The notes under the pieces: model-generated | The model's input: the letters and a program-made list of their open reading frames with translations, nothing else | Database searches by the model: none | What the model was told of the DNA's origin: nothing | Made by a program: the position numbers and the translations under genes | Part shown: positions 44,774-55,907 of the stretch, piece after piece | How the letters are laid out: each line of letters begins with the position of its first letter | How positions within the stretch are numbered: the first letter of the stretch is position 1 | Assembly: GCA_036924285.1 (NCBI GenBank) | Contig: JAYKYS010000009.1 | Span: forward strand, 3,658,001 to 3,722,000 | Origin: Asterella californica | Taxonomy: Eukaryota; Streptophyta; Marchantiopsida; Marchantiales; Aytoniaceae | Reading direction: 5' to 3' | DNA: 64,000 bases

Positions 44774-45791
44774 TATAGTAAAGACTTCAGCTTCCTTACT
44801 GCATCAGTATGCTCTTCCTCCCATCTGAACTTATGACCCTTACGCAACAATCCATACAACGGATCCGCCACATGCGCATAATGAAGAATCCAAATGTGAT
44901 AGAATACACAAGCACCCAAAAATCTTCTTACTTTTGTCAGCGAGTTGCAAACCTCCTTCATCCTCCCAATCGCATCCACCTTGTTCGGATCTGACTTCCG
45001 ATCAAACGATCCACACAAATGACCAACGATCAAAATCTCTCTGACCCCAAATGTAGACTTCGCACCTGACAGCGTAAGATGAACTTCCTCAAGTCGAGAT
45101 AAGATCTTCTCACAGTCTGTGATGTGATCGATGACATATCGTCGACACCCCCTCTGATCTAATGCTTCATCCTTCTCATCTTCTACACATCCTTTGATGG
45201 GGATGTCATCCAAGAACGCATCGTCTTTTCAGGGATGAAGTTCTTTAGAACTCGATTCATCTCGTTCATCATGTGTGCCACTGAGTTGGTAGCTCCCTGT
45301 GATAAGGTACACATCTTAACCAACCCCAAAGGTGTCCTCATTGTCGTGAAGCTTCTGCTCTCCTCCGCTAGTTGAAACTGATCATACCTTGAGTAAAGAT
45401 CACCCATTGAGTAAATTGCTCTTCTTGCAAACGTTACAGCAAACTCCTCCACAATCGGTCCCACTCCAGCATTTCTGATTGTTACTGCGTTCACCGGTTG
45501 CATGTCTTGGATGAACCGCAGCGACCCATTCTTCTTAGGTACTGTAAACCATCTGCTTGAATACGGTGCAAACGACGGCTCCAAGATCTTCATCCGCATC
45601 TTCTCCTTCAGCAACTCCACTAGTTTGGGCAAGTGAGCCCGCGGTACTGGAATTGGTCTCAGATTCCATGGCACATGCGATATTGTGAAGATAACCATCG
45701 GGGTAACAACGTACGGGTCTACACACCCAATCTCATGTGGCTCAAAAGCAAATGCTTTCCCATGTCGTGAAAGCATCTCCTTGAAGCACAT
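44773..45791 (-). pseudogene. pol: RLG-C reverse transcriptase
   Basis: The frame 45791-45183 holds the RT N-terminus and palm (VPRAHLPKLVELL, WFTVPKKNGSLRFIQD, MGDLYSRYDQFQLAEESR, TPLGLVKMCTLSQGATNSVAHM). A shift near 45200 moves to the frame 45213-44773, which begins inside the catalytic FLDDIP box and continues with the thumb and connection (STFGVREILIVG, VRRFLGACVFYHIW). The order and motifs match a gypsy RT with an FLDD box. Confidence 0.88.
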
Positions 45792-45953
45792 CCTCTCTTC
45801 TGGTAGAAGAGACCATCAGATCCAATCTTCAGCTCTTCAAGGTCTTCTCTGTGAACTTGTGTCTTATCATTGCAAGATCTCTCAAACTCTTCTCCCTTGA
45901 AACTCGATCCATCTGTTGGTTAGTGTCTTCCGGCAAAGGACCAACAACTGGCT

Positions 45954-46352
45954 TTACCTTCTTATCCACGTCTTGTACTTCGTCTCAACTCGAATCTCAG
46001 ATGCACAGAATGATTCGATCACAGAATAGATCTCTCTTGAATGAATCTGCACAACCTTATCCATATCCTCCCATCCAATAGACATAATCACTCGCAAAGG
46101 CTCCTCCAACCCATCCTCTTCATAAACACCAGAAATCCATTCATCCCCTTCTAGCTCACCCAACTCTTTCATCATCAACTCAACATCACGTAAATGTTTT
46201 TGTTCTTTTCTCCTCAACTCTTCTACCTTTTTGTAAATAGCAACCCCACACTCTGAAAACCCAACAAACCCTGTACAAAAGGCACTATCTCCATCAAGCG
46301 AGAGTACCTTCTCCTGCGCACCACCACAATCTCGCTCTATAGTGGTACTCAA
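45954..46352 (-). pseudogene. RLG-C linker between protease and RT
   Basis: An open frame of 132 codons, Glu/Lys-rich, in the polyprotein between protease and RT. No domain is recognised. It includes RVIMSIGWEDMDKVV, which could be a remnant of a family-specific spacer. Confidence 0.5.
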
Positions 46353-46815
46353 CGAAAATCCTTGAATTCTTCACTCATCCTTGGAAGTGGTTTCTCTCTC
46401 AGACGATCACGATTGCGCTCGTGATTCGACGGTACAGTCAAGAATTGTACCGCTCTCATCTCATCTTGATTTCGGATCCTAGCATAAGCAGATCTCTCGT
46501 CCAGTACCTTTGTCTCCATCCGAGTTGCTATGATGAAAGGTTGACCAAGAATGAGCGGGTATGATGTTGCTTCCTGAACAAAGAAGTTTTGCTCGATAGC
46601 AACATCACCTACGCGCACTCTGATGTCTGGACAAGCTCCATACAAGTCTCCTCTTGTGTTGTTGGTTGCTCTCTGCACCCATGCTCTGTGTCGATCGATC
46701 ACTTCTTCCTCTTGTATAGCTCCTTCGACATGATGTTGATTTTTGATCCATGATTGATCAGAGCAACCACCGGCTCATCCAAGTCTCCGATTCTCACCAA
46801 CGTCTCCGTTGTAGC
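46349..46815 (-). pseudogene. pro: RLG-C protease with lost active-site Asp
   Basis: A retropepsin-like domain. The active-site region reads ALINHGSKINIMS (about 46755), where the family has Asp before His-Gly-Ser, so GAT has become AAT. The C-terminal half YPLILGQPFI at about 46550 is normal. A frame change near 46800 separates it from the preceding domain. This copy could not have cleaved its polyprotein. Confidence 0.75.
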
Positions 46816-46863
46816 TCGAGCCCAGTGACTGTGACTGTAATGACTTGAGCTCTGCTTCCCATC

Positions 46864-47619
46864 CTACTCTTCATCCTCAAAATGCACCTTGCGTCTTCGA
46901 TCTCTTTCTTCCTCTGGAGAATAAACACTGCACTTTGCAAGCTCTCTCTCCTCATCCACAGACATCCTGGTATCCAAGGCATGCGATAAAGCAGTCTCAT
47001 CCATAATATGTCGCTTTCGTTTAATGATGTCGATGATGATATTATGAAACTCGCGCTTAGCAATGTCCAACACTTCTCTCAAGGTAAACTCCACCTTCGC
47101 ATTCAGAATGCGATCTTCCAAGACTCCCTTCAAGTCTGTTGAAGCCTCGATGTCCGACTGTAGTTTGTATGCAGCCGGCTTATCCTTCTCCTTCTGAGAA
47201 TCCTTCACTCTTTCCTTCGATGGAGAAGGAGCATCATCCATCGGTAGATCTTGAGCTCCTGCATCTCGAAGCTCTTGACGAACCTTCTCCCCTCGAGTCT
47301 GTCTCTTGGAAGAAGTTCCTTCCCCTGCATCCTCTGAATCTCGCCTTCTTTTCTCTTCCAACAACGCTTCGTGTTGGTTCTTGGCGATGTAAGCATGTAC
47401 CGATAGAGCTTATATCGGATCCTCCCATCCAGTATCCTTCCGGATCGTAGCAACAGTTCTCAGTAACGTCTCACGTGCCATGGAGATGACAGATGACCAC
47501 AGTCTACTTGGCTCAACTTGCCAGTTAAAACCTCTCTCTGCTTGATCCTCAACCCTTGTGCCATAAGTTCCAGCTTCCACCATTGCAACTGCTTGCGCTG
47601 ATAGGTGGTCCTCAACCAA
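46864..47619 (-). pseudogene. RLG-C middle domain, unknown
   Basis: One frame runs from 47619 to 46864 with a single TAA at 47410-47412, where CAA would fit. The C-terminal part (FTLREVLDIAKREFHNIIIDIIKRKR) is a helical segment. The middle is Ser/Glu/Lys-rich and probably disordered. It lies between the gag zinc knuckle and the protease. Function unknown. Confidence 0.6.
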
Positions 47620-47629
47620 CTTCTTTACC

Positions 47630-48766
47630 CCCCTCTACCAAAGTTGGTCTGAAGAAGTGCATCAGTATCCCTCAGCGCTACCTTCTCATCTTTCCAGAAG
47701 ATCACTCCTTGCTGTAAAATATCAGTGAACTCCTTGCAATCTCTCCGTGCATGATCAGTACCATCGCACCAGATACACCGTTGGATCCAGCCTTGCTTCT
47801 CAACCGGTCTTGCTCCACTTTAGACCGCTTCTCTTCCAATCTTGTGAGCTTGATCTACAGATCTCGCAGTCCACGCAAAATCTCCTCAAGGTTTGAATCA
47901 TCCTTCTTCGGAGATACCATAGGTGCTTGAACAACTGGAACAGTAGAAGCAACTGGTACTACCTGTCTAGCAACAGGAACAACTGGTCGAACTACAAGAA
48001 CAGGTGTTACAGCAGTAGGTGTTGGTGTCAATCTCCTAACAGGAACCTTCTCTCGTCTCCGCTCCCTCTTGGTAAGCAGACCAACAGCTTCTTCAACCTT
48101 CTTCCAGCTACTGGTCAATCCATCGTCCTCCTCCCGGTCTTCCAGAAGTACCTCTAGCTTCTCTTGCAACTTCTCATCTGCAGCTCGAAGAAATAGCTCT
48201 GTCTTGTTGGACTACAACGTCAACTTCTCCATCCTGGTCAGCCGTGAAAACTGCTTCTCAAACTCTCTGAGCAACTCAGTAGCTTGTAAACCCTTCCTTG
48301 GTTGCTCAACCCACTCCAAGAATGACTTCTTGGTGACTCGATCAGAGTCTTCCAAGAAGTACTCATCCATCAAAGTACGAGCAAATGTCTCCCAATCCTT
48401 GTTAAAATGTTTCGTTAGCATTTTAACATGATATCTAATCTCTGGAGCTGCTGCTAACTCAAACGTCTCAATCATCTCATCTTCTGAGACCCGGTTCACC
48501 TCCATCTCCTTCACATAATGCCTAAGATATCTTGAGACATCTCTTTCATCAAACTGGTCAATCCTGCTTACCACCGCGTGTAGCGCCTTTGTTGCCAAAG
48601 CTTCCTTCCGCTCATCAGATTGTTGCTCTCGTAAGAACATAATGAAAGCTTGGAACATGGATGCAGCCGCCGGATCCAATTGCACCTTCGGCAATCCACT
48701 TGAACCACTAGCTCCATCTCCATCACCTTTCCCATCCCCACTCATGACTGCCAATCTCTTCTTCAA
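47630..48766 (-). pseudogene. gag: RLG-C gag with zinc knuckle
   Basis: The frame starts with ATG at 48766 and reads a Gly/Asp-rich N-terminus, then gag helices (FKxF-type FLREQQSDERKEAL, ISRYLRHYVKEM-like, FARTLMDEYFLEDSDR). TAG at 48212-48214 and TAG at 47855-47857 are in frame and fit CAG. A Pro/Val-rich linker lies at 47900-48080. A shift near 47800 leads to a zinc knuckle CIWCDGTDHARRDC (CX2CX4HX4C) at about 47740-47790. Confidence 0.8.
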
Positions 48767-48821
48767 AGTTCACACACAGAAGAAATCTCCGTCTTAGACC
48801 TTCACGTCGAGTTCACCACCA

Positions 48822-50680
48822 TATCGTGCCGGATTTTGCATGAAGGATGTCCAGGAAAACACGAGGTTCCTGGCTGTGGAGATGCTGTGTGCTGAAACAG
48901 AGACAAGACAGAGAAAAACAACCACGAAAACGAATGCTACGGTATATACCAACTCCAAATGTATGTACAATGCCGGTTCTTCTTCCTAAGAACACAAAAC
49001 TGTGAAATAGACCAGAGCGGTCTGTAACCTAATTCAAAAGCCCCTAAAAACAACCCTTGAATCACAACCCTGACCCAAAACCACCGGAGCGTAGCTCAAA
49101 GTAAGAGAAACTTCTCTTTGCTAACAAACAGAGCACAGCAATATCACGCGATCCAAACCCAAGTCCAAACCACGCCCATGTACAAGCTCTTAGCCAAGAC
49201 TAGCTACCACAAGCTGTATATAGCCAACCAAAACTCTAACGAACTCAAAAGAGCAAAACCCATAGCGAAGAAATTGAAAAAGACCTATATGAGAACTTCC
49301 TCTTTTCGCCGAACGGACTTCAGATGTGGATAGGGTCTCCTCTGCTGACTCCGTTAACCCAAGAAACCTTCAGATCCGACTTCCAACAGCCGAGATATCT
49401 CGATTTTCGGTCGTAAGTGATCAAACTTTGAAAAACTCCTCCATGCGGCTTAAAACCGCACACACCGCACAAACGGATCGTCTAAACTGATATCCGTCTT
49501 CCCTGGCAGGTAGATCTAACTATCACAAACCCAACGAGACTCCAAACAAGCCGTTTGGAGTTCCCTTTGCAAAATCACGCAAGAAATTTAGTCGCAGGTT
49601 GCAAAAAACTGACGTAAATTGACTCCCTGCGGCTCAAACTCGTTCACCTCACCCAAACCAACAACCCAACCCACGTATTGTCTTCTCCTACGCGTAGATG
49701 AAGACTCCCTGATCGCGTAGGCACCAAGAACAAAGAGCTTGGCACACCGATCGCGAAGAACAACCCACTTTTAGATCGCAGGCAAAATCTGACGCAAGCG
49801 CTTCCCTGCGGGCCAATTTCACTCAGAACTCCCAAACCGCCTGATGAAACTTGGTACCGTCTTCAATTTCCTGAAGAACTCGTTGTTCTGATCCCGATGG
49901 ATCCAAAGACAGCAAGTTTGGACTCCGGAACGGTCCGAACGGTCCAACTCCCCTTCCCAAGTAACTGAAATCTCCAAATCTCCTTCTTGCGTCTCAATTT
50001 CTCTCAGTACACATCCCCCGATCCGTCTCTTCCCAAACCGTCTTAACCTGTGCGTAGCCTGCACAGATCTGAACCCAATGACACCTTGTGCGCGTGTATT
50101 GAACTTCCCAATTCTCCAAAACATCCACCGACAGATCGCAAAAACAAGCAAGCCTCTTAAGCAGCCCCCTTGTATCAGTCTCTGTACGTACGAAGTTCTC
50201 TCTGATAATAATGAAGCAGACCCCTTACGTCTTTGATATAACGCCTGAAGTCTCAAATACCCAGTCAGCAAGTAAACTAAGGTCTAGCTTGATTTTTCTT
50301 CTTTCGAGTCGCATAACTTCTTCGCTAGACGTCCAAACGAAGTAAACAAAGTGCTTATGGAAAGCTGACAAGGAGCTCTATCCACTGATGCGATAAAAGC
50401 AAAGATCCGAAGTTGAGCCAAAAATCTATAAGCTAGGGCCTAGCTTGTTTTCTCCATCTTTCGAGTCTTGTAACTTCTCCACTAGGCGTCCAAACGAAGT
50501 AGACAAAGTGCTTATGGAAAGCTGACAAGAAGCTCTACCCATCTATGCGATGAAAATGGAGATCCGAAATGATGCCAAAAGCTCATAAGCTAGGGCCTAG
50601 CTTCTCTTTCTCATGAGTGTCTTTGGAGCGACAAGCATCGAAGTCTGAATTTCAGATAGGAGCCGGTCCAAGACACGATA
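48822..50680 (-). repeat. RLG-C 5' LTR
   Basis: 1,859 bp. The left edge reads TATCGTGCCGG and the right edge CCAAGACACGATA on the plus strand. In element sense it starts TATCGTGTC, so the usual TG start has decayed to TA. A TATA-like GGTATATACC lies near 48943. Two copies of the 157-bp unit are at about 50280-50600. Confidence 0.9.
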
Positions 50681-50684
50681 ACGT

Positions 50685-51046
50685 GATTTGAACTGCTTAA
50701 TCTCACTCAGTCACCGTCCAACTCTTCATGGTTTAGACTCCTTGTGAAAATTCTCTCTCAGAATTCTAAAGCTTAAACAACTCTCCTCTGCTTGTGCGTC
50801 AGTCTTCTCCTCTGGTTTTTGAGCTCCAGCTCTGATCTCCGTTTTCTCTGTGCCGTGTGTTAATGTAATCATTGCCCAAGGGGGTTGAGGTTTTTTAACA
50901 ATAAACGGTGTTACAATGATATTACGAACGGATGTAGAGTCCGTTTGGTCTGTCCAGTACAGCACTTGGTTCCACTTTTCCCTTTGTCCCCAAGCAATTA
51001 CAGTATAGCACTTGGTACATACCTAGAGTATTAGTGAAACCGATGG
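50685..51046. other. Gene-less stretch
   Basis: Nothing recognisable lies between RLG-C and the foldback element. Confidence 0.5.
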
Positions 51047-51056
51047 TGAGATAACT

Positions 51057-51815
51057 CAGTTATTTGCTTGCTCCACCTCTCATAAAGATTACTGAACTCA
51101 ATCCACCATTCTTATCTATGTATTGCTTGATGCACCCTCCAACTATCAACCCACAATTTCCAGATTACCTCACCATGTCAGATGCTTAAGTGTACTTATA
51201 TATCAGCATTTCATATATTTAAGTTCATGCAGCAGCTGCACGAAAAAACAGAATGATTCGAATGAACATTTTACACATATTATATTATATTGTTTATATT
51301 CTCACATCATGTTCATAAGTTTTCATGCAGTGAGATCCATTGAGGTAGATTGAATCCTTTCCAGCGATACAGGTTAACGTTTAGATATCTGAAATGGACT
51401 TCATATACACGTTGAAATACGAATAGTTAGATTTTAATGATTTTTTAATAGAATGAGACATTTTTGCTTATGTGTCAGATCAGACTACTGCTACTGCTGT
51501 TCATGCAAAAAAATACAGAGTTATTTTCTCAAGTTTTCACGCAGTTCCACTTTCTATTCTCTAAACATTCACGCAGTGAAATAATTAATCTAATTTACGA
51601 GTGAAACATTTGTTGAAATAAAACTTCACGCACGGTAAGCTTCAAGCGAGACTAAGAGAAAATTGAACTCTAAGCAAAAATGTCTGACATGGTGAGGTAA
51701 CATGGATACAGTTGATTGCAAGTGGAAAGGGTGACTCGAACAAAACATCGATAAGAGATCAACCATGGTGGATCGAGTTCAACCATGGTTCTGGTGGGGA
51801 GCAAGCAAATAACTG
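51057..51815. mobile_element. Mutator-like foldback element with 10-bp TSD
   Basis: The ends are CAGTTATTTGCTTGCTCC (51057-51074) and its exact reverse complement (51798-51815). The inverted match extends inward with substitutions and small gaps for about 135 bp, to a second exact 18-bp pair TTACCTCACCATGTCAGA (51166-51183) and its complement (51683-51700). A direct repeat TGAGATAACT flanks it at 51047-51056 and 51816-51825. Long terminal inverted repeats with a 9-11-bp duplication mark Mutator-like elements. It is 759 bp with no coding capacity, so non-autonomous. Confidence 0.85.
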
Positions 51816-52433
51816 TGAGATAACTCCAGAGTACAGAACATAAACCACAACTCCCCTAGAAAACGCAAGAGGGAATCATTTCCCCTTGCTTCCAAAACCG
51901 GCCGCCTGGTTTGTACTGTACTAGATCCTATTAGAGAATCGCGACAGTTGGTTCCCAGTCAAAGAAGTTTTGCCTCATGGCCCCGCATGGACCCGATGGA
52001 GCCGCGGCAAATCAAGAGGAGAGGCACTACTACTGTACGATGAGAAGCTGTTACGGTTCTGACCGAAATGTCCTGTGAGCTGGCCCACCTGGGCCTCAGT
52101 TGTCCACCCATTCGGAGAGAGTCATACTCTCCACTTTTCCGGCAAAATCACGTTGATTTTCGGTACCCATGAGAACCCATAAGTCAAAATTTCACCACCG
52201 TTATGTGGAAAACCTGGTGGTGCACTTTCCAGTTAGATACCAGCCCATCACCAATCGTCGGGACCACATTCTTGACTATATCAGCATCACCCGCTCTCGA
52301 ACTACACTGCTGTACTGCGCTTGGTTCAAGATGACGACGGCAAGTTTCAGCAACCATGTAAATTCTTAACTGTCCTTCATCCGCACCGTCCACAGGAGCC
52401 AGCGTGATGGATATTATTGCCCATGTGGAGTAA

Positions 52434-52892
52434 GTGAAATGCGCGGTTCTTTTTTCTTTTGTTAGTTTATTTTCGCTGTGGGGTCGAGTGAAATACGCGC
52501 TTTACAGTGCGTACCATAACAAGGACTACATATTTGTCCGTATGCGTACTGGGAAGGGGAAGGGCCGAAAGACAAGAAAAGATAAGCCTAGCACAAGCTG
52601 CATACAAGTGAAGAGAGGAGCAGGAACACGTAGGTTGCCAACTGTAAACAGATCTGTTCGGTTAACGGATGGAGAACAATGGTTTTTGGATTTTTTTGCC
52701 TCTGAGTTTTTGTTCCGGTCTGAAAGGCCCAGGGAGTCAAAGAGCAAGGCGCGAGCGGTGCCTACTCAACTCGATTCGCCATGCACGTGTTCACAAGACT
52801 TGGCACCTCTGATTGCTGACAAGAACGAGATTCTTGAGTCTCTTGCTTGTGAATCTTGCTACTGTATTTTGGAAACTCCCACACATCAGTGA
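52434..52892 (+). CDS. Hypothetical ORF, 152 codons
   Basis: An ATG-started frame with a hydrophobic N-terminus (AVLFSFVSLFSLWG), a basic middle (GKGKGRKTRKDK) and a Cys-containing tail. No family is recognised and no promoter or splice support is clear. It may be chance, or an exon of an unknown gene. Confidence 0.2.
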   Translation: MKCAVLFSFVSLFSLWGRVKYALYSAYHNKDYIFVRMRTGKGKGRKTRKDKPSTSCIQVKRGAGTRRLPTVNRSVRLTDGEQWFLDFFASEFLFRSERPRESKSKARAVPTQLDSPCTCSQDLAPLIADKNEILESLACESCYCILETPTHQ

Positions 52893-53354
52893 AGAATATT
52901 TTACTTCAGATTGCAAGCAGATATTTACTTTACTTCATTTTTAATACGTTCTTCAAACTTGCCTCCACCTCTCTTAACTTCATGTTACTTGAGTGCACCT
53001 CTAACGGGCAACAGAAGATTCAGTATGTTTACAGTTATGTAAAAGTATTACACGAAAATAAATAAAAGATAATTTAGATTGATAATATATTATAAAGATA
53101 TTTTAAATTTAACTTTTAGTGTAGATATATTGTTGATGGATAACATGCATTTTTTTCATTCCGATGATATGATATTTTGATCTACAAAACCTGTAGTAGT
53201 CCGTCAAGAGTGTGATCAAGTAATACAAATTTAAAAAGAGTGGAGTCAAGTCTAACAACCGTAATAAAAATTAGATCTAATAAATTTCTAAGATTGCAGG
53301 TGCAATTTATACATAGATGTTGCATAGAAAATCGATTCTAATTCTAGCAAATTA

Positions 53355-53720
53355 AAACAAGGAGAATGTTTAAACCTCGAGTATTGAGTATGAAAGCATG
53401 AAAAGAATATTCTTTTTCCTCACAGTGTTTTTGAGTCTGAAAGAAAAAAATCTGGTCGGCTCCAAGATACCTTGAAATCTTAATTTCATTTTTGCTTTGC
53501 TTTGAGATGAATCATAACTTGTAAAGTTAGTGAACAACTTAAATTTTGATTCGTTATTTCAGGGACTTCAAATTGAAATGAAGAAATAATACATAATCAT
53601 CTTCTGAATGAAGAATGGTTAAGTTTTTTAATTCTCTAATGGTAATCTCACAAAATAAGGTATTTTGGGTTACCCGGAACATTTATAATCATACTCGGGG
53701 TTTAAGGAATAAGTTACTCT
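53355..53720 (+). repeat. AT-rich dispersed repeat, copy 3
   Basis: Same orientation and block order as 23805-24160 and 30655-30975. It shares GAATCATAACTTGTAAA with copy 2 and the GAGTATGAAA(G/A)CATGAA stretch with copy 1. Confidence 0.55.
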
Positions 53721-55872
53721 ACTCGCAAAGGTCTATAGCTATGGATAAACCATTTCTGTCTTTTTTCTTTATGAACTCTTCAGTGTTTTGTATTAGATAT
53801 GTTATATTTGTGTATTGAGAAATAGATAATATTTTATATTAATTTTATTCTAAAGTAAGAAATCCTAACTCAAATAAATATTAAATATTAACTGAAGCTC
53901 TAGAGAGATGCGAGAAATCAAGACATAATCCACAAGACTGAGAATACCCGACGTGCTTCAGAAGTTAAAAGTCGAATTTTTTCTATTAATTATATATTAA
54001 TTAATTATATAATTCTTTTAGTAACAGAATTACATATAAATTAAACCCCCTAAATATACCTCCTCCATATGAACATGAAGAAGGTGAATATGATGCTTCT
54101 TGCTACCCAAAGAGACCTTGATACACTTTTTCAGATCATCCTTATCCCTGTAAAGGAATTCACAAATTCTTTGAATGTAGGCATAGATTCCCTGGAATAT
54201 CGAGGCAAAGGATATCTTCCAGTTGAAATGTTCCGACGTAATAAAGTGTACAAGAAATAAAGTAAATAGCAAGTGTGAAGAGGCACTACTGTCGAATTAG
54301 TCAGACACGACCTAAGACTGAGAAGAGTGTGAGTTCCTTTCTCTTCTCCAGAATATGTTTCGTATTTGCCCTTTAGCTCTCCAGAATCAAGGCACACATA
54401 AGACGATAAGTCAACCAGTGTCCCCACAAATCTGAGCAGATGCGACAATCTTCCTGAAAGTTGAGACCCTTGACAAGGAAAAAGGTAAGTAAGTTTATGA
54501 TGACGTGTGTTTCTCCAGTAACTACGTAAGAGTGGCATGTTCCACCCAGTCACTGAAAGAGCGGTAAGGCACTTGAACAAGTTGGAACTGTAGACTTCTT
54601 TACTGGGCGTACACAGTAGCACTCGTACTCAGTCTTTGGCTCGGCTCCAGTTTCTTGTTGAAAGGCGAGCAAGTGCTGGTCATATTGTTACACTCATACT
54701 CATCTCTGTTATCTTCTCTCATCCTAACCATTCCCGATAATAAGGATTAGGTACTTTCTAGCTGTTTCTTGCATTTATACTCTCGGAAGCGTGTCTGTCT
54801 ACGCTCTTCCTATAGGTTATATCTGGACTGCTTCGTAACTCTAGGTGGAATTAACATTAACATTTAACATATAGTTATTTAATTGTTATTTTTTAGATTT
54901 ACTACAGATATTGTATATGATATTTATGTTTTATAACAGAAAGCGACCAATAGTTCTCCCGAAGTTCATGTTGCAGTCATATATATGCTGTTGAATGTAT
55001 CCAGAAAACGTACCCTAAACTCCAATTTTGCGAGAAAGCTCTAATTTCACGTAAGAGCACCTATGGAGCGCTTTTCAGTGGTCATTACCTTTTTAATTAT
55101 TTTTCTTATTACCAAACCTATCTTTAGTTCATGTTTCTACTTATCGTCTGAAACAACGAAGTTGAAACTTGCAAATAATTGTGAAGTGTGAGGGGCACAG
55201 TTGTGGGGTGACTGAGGAGTTTACTACCACGTGTTACTTACTTCCTTGCATATTCACCTCGTCCATCTTTGAAAGAGATATTTTACAGAATTTAAAACTT
55301 AAATTTATTTAACAAATTAAGATGACCAAGAATTCAAGAAGATCTCACGGCTGTTTCCGGTCCAAATGGACCACTAGATTTTGCTCCTCTCCACACTTGT
55401 TCTCTTCTTTCTAGAGCTCTTATAAATTTATATTTTTTATGTATATTTCACTGTTTTACATAATCATTTTTTCCAAGTTCGAAAGAAGAGAATAATACAA
55501 AAAAGTTTAATTTATCATCTTAATAAAATCATTTTTTGACAGGACAGGAAGTCGGTCTTCTAGTTCTTGGAGCGCACTTCAACTTAAGATGATTTATAGG
55601 TTTTATCGGGAAATTATGACATGCACTATCTATATAATATATAACATTTATTCTTAAAATATATTTTGATTTTTAAGTTACTTTATATTTTTTATTTATT
55701 TTAGAATAATAATTAACCATCATAAATAATATATTAATCTGACATTGATCAATAGGTACAGAAGTTCGATAAAACCTCACTGCATTATCCGATCTAATCA
55801 CACTATTAGATTTAGCTCTTTTTCCACTTTTGCTTTTTCTTCCTTAGTGACAAAAGTACATGTATATTTTAC

Positions 55873-55907
55873 TTCTATAGTCTCTAGAGGAACTAGAGAC
55901 TATAGAA
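55873..55907. repeat. Perfect hairpin, 15-bp stem, 5-nt loop
   Basis: TTCTATAGTCTCTAG (55873-55887) and its exact reverse complement (55893-55907), loop AGGAA. A similar run, CTAGAAGAACTAGAGACTATAGAAG, occurs at about 56198-56222. Confidence 0.88.

Larger units (their letters stand above)
40988..50680 (-). mobile_element. RLG-C: Ty3/gypsy element, both LTRs, decayed
   Basis: The element reads right to left. The 5' LTR is 48822-50680 and the 3' LTR 40988-42854. The flanking 4 bp are ATGT (40984-40987) and ACGT (50681-50684), a duplication with one C-to-T change. After the 5' LTR comes a TGG start (TGGTGGTGAACTCG in element sense) as candidate primer-binding site; before the 3' LTR is a GACGGGGTGGA polypurine tract. 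The LTRs differ at roughly one site in fifteen over the first 200 bp compared, so it is far older than RLG-2. Order: gag with zinc knuckle, middle domain, protease, RT, RNase H, integrase. All parts carry stops or shifts. Confidence 0.92.

Noticed and set aside
54131..54622. 163-codon minus-strand ORF
   Set aside because: No motif, no neighbouring signals, and composition like the surrounding AT-rich DNA; an overlapping plus-strand frame is equally open.
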